The position numbers were made by a program, and so were the translations under genes. This document shows, in pieces, positions 28,386-40,051 of a stretch of DNA of 64,000 nucleotides. Under the pieces are notes generated by a model. That model searched no databases. It saw nothing but the letters and a program-made list of their open reading frames with translations, and was not told where the DNA came from. Positions within the stretch are counted from its first letter, which is position 1. Every line of letters starts with the position of its first letter. Origin of the DNA: Rutstroemia sp. NJR-2017a BVV2 (lineage: Eukaryota > Ascomycota > Leotiomycetes > Helotiales > Rutstroemiaceae); NCBI GenBank assembly GCA_002946415.1, contig NJPS01000008.1, forward strand, positions 310,001 to 374,000, read 5' to 3'.

Positions 28386-29649
28386 ATGTCTATTACCAAA
28401 CTCTCTACCGAGCTCCTGCAGAAGATCTACGAATCCTGCGACCTTATCGATGCCCTGCACCTTTCCCAAACTTCAAAGAGGAACTACAGCGTCCTCCGCG
28501 GAAGATATCTACCCATCCTTGGACGAGCCTTAAACAACTCCTATGGACCAATCCCCAGCTTACACAAACTGGTCATCAGCAGCGAGCCCGAGAAGAAAGG
28601 TCGCCGAGCAGTTGGGACAGAGATACGCCGAAACGCACTAGTCGACCGGATCGTGCAACTCCCAGACGACGCCCCCCTATCGATCGAGTTAATGACTAAG
28701 ATGGTCAGCTTCGGAAGAATAGCATCGAAATGGGTTGAGATATTTCCACAGTTTAGATGGCGCATCGATTATAAAAATAGACGGTTTCTTAAGGCGCATG
28801 AACAGCAGCGCATGCGTCGTGCTTTGTATCATTACTGGACTTACTGCAATTTATTCCATGATCAAATATATACGCAGTTCGACCCCGACTTTCCTAGGTA
28901 AGCACTTGTTTCTTCTGTTTCCCTTTCCCGCCTGGTCCTTGCCGTTTGCCCTTCGCACCTTCCCTCTGCACACCTTCCCTCAAAGAGGAAATGTGTGGCG
29001 ATATCCCTCAGTGATTTCACTTCACACTTCACATGATCTGTTTGGGATTAAATGCTTTACCATATTGCTAACATTGCTATTACCACATAGCGAGCGCCGC
29101 CCCCGCGACCCACGGCTTAGACTTGTCCGAACATACAGTACCATTGAGCTTGTCCAACTGAGCGAATTCCTCAAGCATGTCGTGTTACTTATAGAAACAG
29201 ACCTCTACCCATCCAACTCCGTCATCGAAGCTTCACATAACTTTTCTCCCAAAGCCGTCGCAAAGATAGCTTGGGGCTACGGTGCCGGCTACAGATACCT
29301 AGTAGACGATCTTCTAAAGTACAGCCCATTGGATCTCCTATACCTCTTCGAAAACACCTACACCAAGACAGAAAGAGCAGAATATCTCATCGCTCAAGGC
29401 CTCGCATTCGAGGATGCTCCAGCAACATTAGAGCGTGCTATCTCGTGCGTTTCGTTCGAAAGACAAGCACTCGACCCAACTGGTGGTTTGAAGAACCTCT
29501 TCTATCCGGCTCTGACGCCGCGGTCCCATATGGCGAAACAGCAGGAGAACGTGAGATATGGAATTGCGGACTATGATGGACAAGATGGGTATTTGGAGGA
29601 AGACCCGTATAATCATGACGGGGATAGGAGTGGGATATTGCAAAGTTAA
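28386..29649 (+). CDS. F-box domain protein of unknown target
   Basis: Two exons, 28386-28897 and 29091-29649, 1071 bases, 356 residues. The intron has a GTAAGC donor and CACATAG acceptor. An F-box-like motif is at the extreme N-terminus: LSTELLQKIYESCDLIDALH, followed by LSQTSKRNYSVL. F-box proteins usually connect a substrate to the SCF ubiquitin ligase through Skp1, so this is a likely adaptor. The remainder is mixed helical sequence (FSPKAVAKIAWGYGAGYRYL, YLFENTYTKTERAEYLIAQG) without WD40 or leucine-rich repeats that I can see. The C-terminus is acidic (DYDGQDGYLEEDPYNHDG). Many filamentous ascomycetes have expanded F-box families of this kind. The substrate cannot be guessed. Confidence 0.78.
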
Positions 29650-30314
29650 TGGCTCATATGTTTTGGTTCGACTTGTTTGGGTATATCATATCAGCCCTAG
29701 CGGTATCCGATGCTGGGGTTTATAAATGACAATACAAGTACAGAAATGGTTGGCCCATTGTTGTTCCAATTATCGATCCCTTGTAACTTCTATGTGCATT
29801 TCTAAATTTTAACTGTGCAGGTATCATTGAGACTTTGAACAACAACAGGACTGACGGTGTGGTAAGCAGATGTCACCTATGGAGACGTTCTGAAGAAGCA
29901 GCCCGTGTCACATGGCAGTCGTTCACATACGCACATAATATGGAGCAGAGTATCTTCATTGACTATGAATCAATTCTATCCGTCCCATATCCATAATCAC
30001 AAACCGATATCTCCATTCCTTCGCAATGCACAGTCAAATCCCCTTGATATCAGCTATGAAGTATAATTCCGTGCGATGCAACGACCATATCCTCCCTGTC
30101 CGTCCCAATATGCTACGAAGTATCCCCGCTGCAGAACTAAATTAAGCCAGGCCAAATCAAACGCATGCCATTCATCCAGCCATCCATACTAAGCCAGTGC
30201 GAGAAGTCGTGATGCAACGCATATCTAAAAGTACTCGTAAAGACTACTCCCTCATCCACATTAGCAATCCACCCATACACCAAATCTCAAACCATACAAA
30301 CAAGCAAACAAAAC
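29650..30314. other. Convergent intergenic region
   Basis: About 0.7 kb between two convergent genes; mostly 3' flanking sequence. It may contain a further 3' exon of the minus-strand Myb-like gene, because a good GTAAGT donor overlaps that gene's predicted stop. Confidence 0.5.
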
Positions 30315-31255
30315 TTACCTATCATCATCCAAAAGCACCATTCCCTCTTCTCCCGCCTTCTCAATCTTGATGCGTCGCACCTGTTGCTCTTCCTCAAACT
30401 CGGCATCAAGCTTCAACTCTGGCTCTGCCTTGATGCGCTTCTGGGGACTCGGGATCAAGTCGTCCTCGGAGTCGTCGCGGGCGGCGTCGAAGGCGAATTG
30501 GGCTTGTTTGGAAGGGGTGCTGGTGCTGGAGGTGGATTTGGTGGCTCGTTGGCGCTTTTTGGCAGGGGTGGCGGCGGTGGAGGAGGATTTGGAGGAGGAT
30601 TTGGATTCGCGGCGGATTTTTTGGTAGTGTTGGCTAGAGAGAGGGAGGAGGGGGCGTTAGTGGGTTGCAGAGAGTGGAGAGGAGGTGGTGATGAAAAGAG
30701 AGAGGGAGAAGTAAAATGGAAGAGGCGAGTAAGATAGGTGAAGATGACAGGAAGTAGTAATGGGCACGGAATGGTATTGGGATGGTGGGCAAGTGGATGA
30801 GGTTGGGTCGTGATGCAGCGGAATGACAACAAGAAAACTTATGAGAGAAGCAATAATGATACCGAGTATCTGATAGGGCAGGAGTGTTTGGTGTATGGAA
30901 TGCCAACAGAAATGGGAGGGAGAAGGTGACAAGATCGGAACAGAGATGAACAGAGTCAAGTCTAGATCGGGAAAGAAGAGAGTGAAGATGGAAGCAAAAT
31001 AAACCTCGCAAGAACCCCAGGCTAGAAACCAAGACTACTGAGTCCAGCCTAACAAGTAAGAGAACGAATGGATGGTGATACAATGCAAGAGAAGATAGAT
31101 CGATCTACATACCGGCAAGCTTCCTTAGTGAAGGTGTAGCCCTTTGTCTGCATCTTCAAAGAAATCTTATCCCAGAGGATCGATTTAATATCACCGACCT
31201 CGATGATAGACAAGAGTAAGTCCCTATCCGATGCGTAGTCCCAGACAGAAGGCAT
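30315..31255 (-). CDS. Small Myb/SANT-like protein
   Basis: Two exons, 31255-31113 and 30633-30315, 462 bases, 153 residues, separated by an intron of 479 bp. The N-terminal 55 residues look like a single Myb/SANT-type helix-turn-helix: SDRDLLLSIIEVGDIKSILW, then TFTKEACRQHYQKIRRE, with conserved-looking Trp and the ACRQHYQKIRRE third helix rebuilt exactly across the splice. The rest is Ser/Thr/Lys-rich and ends in an acidic stretch, so it is probably disordered. A nuclear DNA-binding role is inferred. The predicted stop TAA (30317-30315) lies inside a strong donor (AG/GTAAGTTTTG), so the gene may continue into another exon. The gene points away from a second Myb-like gene starting at 32644. 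Confidence 0.68.
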
Positions 31256-32643
31256 GGTTGCGACTTGAGTTGTTTGTGGTTGAGAATTGAGTTGGTGGAT
31301 TGAGGTGTGGTTGAGAGGTTGAAGTTGATGTTAGGAAAAGGAGGATGAAGAGAAGATAGTGTGAAATAGTAGAAATAGAAAGAGGAATGGAAGAGATTTT
31401 GAGGAAAGCACAGCAGTCGAGTGAATAGGAAAGAAGGTAAACCTCCTTATTGGTTGACTGAGATTGCAGTGACAAAAGCTGAGCCAGTTTTGTTCTTCGG
31501 CGAGAACAGTGCTCCAAATACTTCTATCTGGTGAATATACTGCTTGAACCTGAGTATTCCTCGGAATCAATTTCGAAGAAAGTGACAGCCTTTTCAACAC
31601 CAATAATTTTCCTGGTGCTCTGGAGCCTGAGCCGTAGACAAAAAGTTCTGGATATGACCAGTCACATTCTGAGGCCTACTTCGAAAAGTATTGTCCCAGA
31701 TAGAATTCCTTCTGTCGGATGTGCCCTCCCGGCCAGGTATTAGCGGTTGTGTTTCTCACCCTAACTTGTAGTTGGCTGACGGACTTCTGGATTTGGGCAA
31801 ACAGTTTCATAGACTTTTGTGCAACCGCAGCAACAAACAAAGGATATTCGATCTAGAAGCGCCTGCATAGGAGAAGGCTGCCGCGGCTAACAAATGTATT
31901 CCATGGCTTGTCGTTGGCTTTCGGCTCCCTTACTAGTCTTACCCGGCCAGTGCCGCCACTAGCGTTATGCAGGACTCTTCCGTGGCTGCAGATACAAACA
32001 GAATCTTCATTTATTTTTGTTCCTAGTCAAACGAACAGGATACTTTAGCTTCTGCAATTGATGTGTATACCGATTAGATAACAAGGGTTCGTATCCGTCG
32101 GTCAATATCAAAAGAGGTCCATGCGGAGTGTTAAGTCCCCGTCCACAAACAGAATATCAGCTCAGAAATGCTTCCAGCCAGGATCCTGGCTTCTAAGCAG
32201 AGCCAGAACCTCTCTGACCAGGAGAGAAGTCCATAGTTTTCCTCGGGGAGCAAGGAACCACAACTTTTCTGCTCTGAAGTCTTTCTACAACTCCATTGTT
32301 CCATATGCAGGCTCCCTCTGCAGAAGCAGGATAGAACCTGTTCGAGATGGTCGCCTTCATTGACTTGCTGTCTATTCGCACACCCGTCTCTGCTTTTCTC
32401 CAAGACATATCACCGATCAGCATCTTCCTCTCGAAGACCCTGTTACCCCGCTCTTGCATCATTGCCCCGTAGTCCTTCTTGCTTCGAAGTTATACAATCT
32501 CGTCGGTACGTTACATGCGTCGACACCTTCGACCCTCTCCATTCTCGCCTTCACATTCTTCCTAAATAACCAAGAGACAGCCACTCAACTTCCTTCTCAC
32601 GATTTCCAACTTTCAACTTTGCTCTTTCGAGTTTCGATCAAAT
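31256..32643. other. Divergent promoter region of two Myb-like genes
   Basis: About 1.4 kb shared by the divergent genes starting at 31255 (minus) and 32644 (plus). The last 130 bp before 32644 are pyrimidine-rich. I see no gene with family character. Confidence 0.5.
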
Positions 32644-33511
32644 ATGCCGAACGAGACATCCATCAATCGCTTGCTCTATGCAATACTCAGCCAGAAGTGT
32701 CTGAAAGATGTACGTATGATGATTCTCCTAACCACTTGCCCCTTCCCCCCTCACGTCTGTCTCTGCCGTAGGATGAAACTAACCCCCCCAGATCGACTGG
32801 AACAAAGTCGCCCTGGACCCCATCCTAGCGCAAGAAATCACCAATGGACACGCAGCCCGCATGCGCTATTCGCGGTTCAAAACAAAAATGGAGGAGACAA
32901 CCTTTTCCCCACCGCGACAGCCCCAAACAGACACTCCCCGACGCCGCCGAGTCAAGAAGAGAAAAATCCTGAAGCGCGAGTACAGCAAGAAGACCAAAAA
33001 GATCATTTCCACAGACCTCCCCTTCCGTTTAAAGATGGAGCCAGACCCCAGCACTCCCCCTCCTCGCTCCTCTACCTCAGCCAGTGGGCTCCGCACTCCG
33101 CCTCCAACTCTTGAACGGATTAAAACCGAGCAGTTTGAAGAATGGGAGTTCTGCCCCGCTTCTCGATCGTCGTCTTCTCGGCTCTCTACTCATTCACTGC
33201 TGTCCGCTGATTCGGACTTCTCTCCCACTTCTCCATCTTTCCCTACACCTGGAGTCGTGAGCCTTAATCGCACTACTATGGATAGTTCCAGTTCCAACAG
33301 ACAGACCACTACTCGAAGTATCGCTCCCTCTCAGCTGCATTCCCCAGCAAACAAGCACCGAGAGAGCCACTCCGGTCTTCCATCCGAGTTCTGTATGGAG
33401 GGATGGGATATAAGTGCAGACCGGATAGACGAAGAGGGGAACGTGGACGGGGACATGGTTTTTGTGAAATCAGAGGAGGAAGAGTATGCTTTTGGTAGGA
33501 TGTTCATTTAG
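32644..33511 (+). CDS. Myb-like DNA-binding domain protein
   Basis: Two exons, 32644-32709 and 32792-33511, 786 bases, 261 residues. The N-terminus forms a compact helix-turn-helix of the fungal Myb_DNA-bind_8 type: INRLLYAILSQKCLKDIDW, then NGHAARMRYSRFKTKME. The central part is strongly basic (DTPRRRRVKKRKILKREYSK) and could serve as a nuclear localisation signal. Following it, proline- and serine-rich sequence is probably disordered, and the C-terminus is acidic (DEEGNVDGDMVFVKSEEEE), which could be an activation region. Role as a transcription factor is inferred; its targets are unknown. Exon 1 ends GAT/GTACGT and exon 2 starts after CCCCCCAG. Confidence 0.78.
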
Positions 33512-34118
33512 GGTTCGAAGAGGCATGATGATCTTACATCTGAGGAAGGGAGGAAGCAGTGACTGCAACGTGTTATTGGACCTTTATGGTAATTGTGAGT
33601 TTTGAAAAAAATAAATTAAAAGGAGTTTGGAATGGAAGCGGCAGAACTGGGGGACATTATTGGGTTAACAAATAGCAAAGTTCTTAACCCAGACATTTAT
33701 GAATGACACGGCAATGTGTATGACTTATGAAACTTGAGGCTCACGGTGTTCGAAAAAGATGTGTTTGAAACATGTATTGTTTTCCAGGAACTGTCCTTGG
33801 AACTTCAAGGGCGCTGTTATGTCTGGAAAACTGGCGACGGTGCCATCCTCCACTCTGACATTGTCAACGACTCTACAAGTCTGGAAAAAGGTATTCTTGT
33901 ACTACAAGCTTCTTATTCCGGAAGGAATACGATCTAATATGAATGTATCAGATGGTCAAGCATGCGTAAACTGCTTCATATGGATCTAGATATTCATTCA
34001 GAGTGCCCCGTCACTTGATTCCGCAGTGGTTACCTTGTGCTCGCCTACCCAACCCCTAACGCCAAATCATCACGCACCATAACGCCAGCACTATCATATT
34101 CCATTCCACTTTTTCCAT
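33512..34118. other. Convergent 3' region
   Basis: About 0.6 kb between the Myb-like gene and UFD1, which converge. No gene seen. Confidence 0.6.
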
Positions 34119-35409
34119 CTAATTCTTCCCATCCAGCCTCCTTCCCTTACTCTCTTCTTTCGCTTTCGGCTCTGGCGCCGGCTCACTCTTCGCCTCTACT
34201 TTCTTCCCATTCCGTAACGTCTGTCCCTGTCCCTGGAAATGAGGTTGTTGCGCATCAGCGTTCTCCTTATCCTTATCCGCCTGGGTCTTCACTGGCTTGA
34301 CTTCGTATCCGAAGAATAGTTTGTTTGGCGGCAATCGTAGAGGCTGTGGTCCGTTCGTTCGACGAACGGGTGGCGCAGGTGTGTTTGTGCTGACGCCAGC
34401 TACCGGTGTAGAGGCTTGTGGGGTCGGAGTTTTGGCCCCTTTCTTTGCACTGAGTTTGTGGCCTCCGCTAAGGAAGTTCGAAGAGGCGGCTTTGGCGCCT
34501 TTTGCGGCAGCATTGGAAGATGGTGCAATCGCATCATAGTTGATGGCTTGAGCCATGGTTCCTTGACTGTGAAGCATACCTCCGGCAGGAACACCACCTA
34601 TGGCACTTCGTGGCGTGCTTGTTCCGCTGACGCTGGCTCGACTGGATGATGGCTCGACATAACCCAGGGGAGCGGCAAAATCGACCGATACATCTGTTTC
34701 GAGCATACTGACACCCATCTTTTCAGTGGCTGGTTTGACCTCAAGAACCGCCACATCGTAAACTGTGTCGTTGTAGTAGAAGCTGAATATATCACCTTTT
34801 GTCAGTGTCGAGAAATCGCGGAAGGCTTTTTCGAGTACAGCTTTGGGGTTTGAGATATCGAGGAAGTTGACTGATTGCGGTTGTAGTTTAATAAGAGACG
34901 CAGAAGGTAGGTCGGTGGATCTGATTTGAAAAAGGTCTCCGGTTTCGAGTTCAAGAGTTTGCATCATCTGCGATTGCTTATTAGCTTACCTCCAACTAAC
35001 TGCAAGTGAAAGACAGCTCTCATACCCAGTGCGGCAGGTAAACCTTTCCCTCCTCTGCAATAAATTCCAGCACACCCGCATGTGTTAACTTTGGGCCATC
35101 CGATCCTTGGCCGTTGATAAGTTCGAACAACATAGGATATGTGATGTGTAGCCGAGTGAGCTTCTCCAAAGCGGAAGGCGGCATGATAATCTTGCCTCCG
35201 TAGTTCAGATTCTCTCGCTCAGGACCGGGCATCATGACCGTGGGATAGCATCGGTAGTATTCGTCGAACCTTTTCGGAGCCCCTCTCATCCCACCGCGTT
35301 GCAACATGTTGTACATGGCAGCTGGGTCGTCGCCTTCATAATAACCTGCGTTAAACTAATTGAGGGGATTAGTGCTTGAAAGAGATGGTAGATCTATACA
35401 ACATACCAT
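34119..35409 (-). CDS. UFD1: Ubiquitin fusion degradation protein 1
   Basis: Three coding exons: 35409-35407 (the ATG alone), 35355-35026 and 34967-34119. They total 1182 bases and 393 residues, starting MFNAGYYEGDD. Ufd1 pairs with Npl4 and recruits ubiquitinated proteins to Cdc48/p97. The double-psi barrel N domain begins RFDEYYRCYPTVMMPGPE and includes GGKIIMPPSALEKLTRLHIT and the motif after the second intron, MMQTLELETGDLFQIRSTDL. The segment ALEKAFRDFSTLTKGDIF is present as AVLEKAFRDFSTLTKGD. The C-terminal half is Ala/Ser/Lys-rich with FFGYEVKPVK, matching the region of other fungal Ufd1 proteins that contacts partners. The start-codon-only exon is unusual but has a clean donor (ATG/GTATGT) and acceptor (AATTAG). 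Divergent from LIN1 with 273 bp between start codons. Confidence 0.92.
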
Positions 35410-35682
35410 CTTGCTTGATCAACGGGAGTACTTGCTAGAGGAAAGAGCTTTATACGAGAGTAAGACAGTGTAAATTTCTACGAATTACGTGGTATAAACG
35501 GCACTCAGTTGACTTCTCGAATATTATAAAGCTCAAAGGTAGCGCGGGTAGGTAGCTAAGATGACGCAGGAACCAGCCAAGCGACCGGATAATCTTAAAC
35601 CCGAAGAAAGCTCTAGACCAGCTCTTTCAACAGCACTTAGTTCTGAGCTCGAAGTCACCCAACCCATCCAAATTCGCCAGTC
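35410..35682. promoter_or_regulatory. Bidirectional promoter of UFD1 and LIN1
   Basis: Only 273 bp separate the two divergent start codons, so both promoters and 5' leaders must lie here or overlap into the genes. No TATA box is obvious. Confidence 0.6.
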
Positions 35683-37128
35683 ATGAGTTCCAGATACGCA
35701 GCTGCGCGACCGAAACGTGCCGGTGAAGAATTCGCCCGTTCCCACCATAATGATGACGAAGATGGACCTTCGTCCAAGAAACCAAAATTCGACTTGAGGA
35801 ATCCGTCAGCCTTGGCCGCCGATGCGCCGGAGGAAGACGCAATTTTAGAAGCGGATGTAATTGGAAGTCGAGGGACGGGTACGAAAAGGGGAGCAGTTAA
35901 CATTGATGGTTACGACAGTGATTCAGATAACGAAGGATTCGATGCCCGCGCCGACGAACGAGCCAAGGGCAAGAAGGGCGAGGTCAACTTGGCGGAGGCG
36001 CTAGACGGCTATGGAAAGGAAGGGGCCGGTGGCGCGAATGGCAAGTCGGAGATGGAGGAGGAAGCGGACATGTTTGCGGATCTCGACGAGGATTTCGCGG
36101 ATGGAGATGAAGATGATCATGATACGAAGCCTGGGAAAAAAGGGAAGGAAGTTCGCTTCTTAGACGATAATGAGATTGAGGGGCAAGTTCTGGGGAGCAA
36201 AAGCGGAGGCCACGTTAGTGGAAACTTCGCATTGGATCCGAAGGGAAAGCTATCCTCACACGCAATGGACGACCAAGAAAGCAGTGATGACGAAGAAGAG
36301 GCCGCGCTCCTGGCACAAGAAGAAGACATCGACGAAGAAGTCGGAGCCGGTGGACTGAAAAGAAATGCGCCGAAGGTTGACGCATTTAACATGAAAGCCG
36401 AACAAGAAGAGGGTCGATTCGACGAACACGGCAACTTCATTCGCAAAGCCGCCGATCGGGACGCCGTGCACGACAGCTGGCTCGAAGGGATTAGCAAAAA
36501 GGAGATGAAAAAAGCCGCCGAAGCGCATGAAAAGCGCGAAGAAGAACGACGGCAGAAGAGGCTTGAAGACGATGCTATGCTTCTCTCCGACATACTACGA
36601 ACATTAATACTACGGTTAGAGCGCGGCGAGACGGTTCTCGAAGCTCTTGCGAGACTCGGGAAGGGCCAAGCGAAAATCAAGAAAGTCCCGAAATGGAAAC
36701 TCAAAAAACAACAGAAAGACGATTCTATGGACGTGGATGCGGAAAAACCAGCTGAAGATCCGGAACAGGTTCGCATACGTGAAGCGGTCGATGCGATTAC
36801 CGGCGCGGCCGATCAACTGCTCACGCGGGGGCAAACCGAGATCTACGATCAAGAACGAGAGATGTTGGTGCGGCAATACCAGCGAGAAACAGGCGAGCAA
36901 TGGGTCGAGCCCGCACCCGAGGAAAGCGCAGATGCGGGTGATGGGGCGCGAGCTACAAAGATGTGGGAGTACAGGTGGACGGACGGACGGGATGGTGCTG
37001 CGAAACAGGGACCGTATGATGGCCCGACGATGCGCGCGTGGCAGGATGCGGGGTATTTTGGGGAGGGGGTGGAGTTTAGGAGGGTGGGCGAGGAAGGGGG
37101 TTGGAGTCGGGTTGTGGATTTTGTATAA
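35683..37128 (+). CDS. LIN1: GYF-domain U5 snRNP protein (Lin1/CD2BP2/Snu40 family)
   Basis: A single exon of 481 residues. The C-terminal GYF domain is clear: MWEYRWTDGRDGAAKQGPYD, then GPTMRAWQDAGYFGEGVEFR, ending in RVVDFV. The Lin1/CD2BP2 family associates with U5 snRNP and Prp8 before the tri-snRNP forms. The N-terminus has RPKRAGEEFARSHHND and a nuclear-signal-like KKPKFDLRNPSALA. The middle is acidic (DMFADLDEDFADGDEDDHD), then has RFDEHGNFIRKAADRDAVHD, typical of the family, with SWLEGISKKEMKKAAEAHE nearby. Length is a little greater than animal CD2BP2. The lack of introns and the closeness to UFD1 are the only notable points of structure. Confidence 0.92.
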   Translation: MSSRYAAARPKRAGEEFARSHHNDDEDGPSSKKPKFDLRNPSALAADAPEEDAILEADVIGSRGTGTKRGAVNIDGYDSDSDNEGFDARADERAKGKKGEVNLAEALDGYGKEGAGGANGKSEMEEEADMFADLDEDFADGDEDDHDTKPGKKGKEVRFLDDNEIEGQVLGSKSGGHVSGNFALDPKGKLSSHAMDDQESSDDEEEAALLAQEEDIDEEVGAGGLKRNAPKVDAFNMKAEQEEGRFDEHGNFIRKAADRDAVHDSWLEGISKKEMKKAAEAHEKREEERRQKRLEDDAMLLSDILRTLILRLERGETVLEALARLGKGQAKIKKVPKWKLKKQQKDDSMDVDAEKPAEDPEQVRIREAVDAITGAADQLLTRGQTEIYDQEREMLVRQYQRETGEQWVEPAPEESADAGDGARATKMWEYRWTDGRDGAAKQGPYDGPTMRAWQDAGYFGEGVEFRRVGEEGGWSRVVDFV

Positions 37129-37555
37129 TATATATTATATGTATGGCTAAGTAATAAACGATACCCGGAGTATGGAAAGTTGGTGATCATTACGATGATC
37201 TGAATCGCGCTGAATCTAAAGCAACATTATGGTTTAGATCTGCTCAATACAGAAAATTGATGTCTATTGTGCAAGCTCTGGCTTAACTGCCTCGAGTAGG
37301 TATCACATGCATAGTAGATTCGTCCCGATAGATTAGTATCCATCTATATGGATCATATCTTTGCCAATTTGAAAGTTCATCTCAAACAGATAGAATCTGA
37401 TACTATCATTACTTCTTTTCTCCTCAACGTTGCGCCGACTTTTAGGCTTATAGCCCTTCCTAGTATACAACAGAAGTACATCAATTTCCCATGCTCGCCT
37501 CGCCATTGAAATATTAAAAAACGCCTATTCATCTGTGCCCACCCTATACCCAATC
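37129..37555. other. Convergent 3' region of LIN1 and RVB2
   Basis: About 430 bp between convergent genes. No gene seen. Confidence 0.6.
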
Positions 37556-39082
<1,527 letters not shown>

Positions 39083-40051
39083 GACAACAGATTTCTTCAG
39101 AGAAGCGCAGAGCTACTAGATGTATTCTCAGACGCAAGAAATGGTCGACGGTGAGGTAAGGTAAGGCAAGGCAAGCTTAGAAAACGTCCTAGCAAAACAA
39201 TGCTTTGCTCTGCCTTGTCTTGTCCGGGTCGTGCCTTATGCGTATGAAATCTGGTGGCCAATCAGAGCATCGAGGTGAATGTATCAGAGAAGACAAATCT
39301 TTGCGAGGTATGACTTTTTCGGAATATATAATTCCGCTAAGGACGCTAACGCTGCGACCGTAAAAGAAAAGAATTCGATTAATCCCTGCAGCCACAAATT
39401 AATTGTCAAATATACATGCATGTTGTGTTACTTCCGTACAGACAGACAATAACCCATCCATCCATAAATAAATACGTCAGGTTAGCAATAAAGCTATTTC
39501 TAATAACTTTGACTTGACCTTTTTTCTTCTTCTTCTTCTCGTTTCCTAGTCTGCTTGTCTCTCTTTGCATTTCACGTCACTTCTTTCTCTTTTTCTTCTC
39601 TCCTCTTCATCTCTCCAATAAGATTTGAACCGTTGACAGAAGAGCTACATTAAGAGCCTACGAACTATAATACGCCACAACCCTTACTTACCAATGCTTT
39701 TGAGCTCATATTGAGATACTGATACACATTACTTATTGTGCATTCACCTCCTCGGGTATTGGCATTCTCAGTCTCAACAGAATTTCTCTAGAAAACCAAA
39801 ACCCATCGGTTTCCACTCAAGTCTTTACATGCTCTTATTCTTTTTTTGTTTATTTCTCCCCTCGGTTCCTTCCACTTTGCCGGTCACTTCCCACTCGCTT
39901 CGTTACTAGGGCATCTCTGAGACTCTGACAATAAATACCATACCAAGCTAAGCGGACAGACCCGTCACATCATAAATCAAAACTGCCAAATTTTGCAGTT
40001 CGCGTACGATTTCGCGAAGATTTATGAACGATCGAACCGTCGTAACTACGA
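39083..40051. other. Divergent promoter region of RVB2 and the coiled-coil gene
   Basis: About 1 kb, with long CT-rich tracts near 39520-39610 and 39840-39890 that probably lie in the promoter or leader of the plus-strand gene. No gene seen. Confidence 0.55.

Noticed and set aside
36117..36776. 219-codon minus-strand Ser-rich frame
   Set aside because: Antisense of the Glu/Lys-rich LIN1 gene, which gives Ser/Phe-rich shadows.
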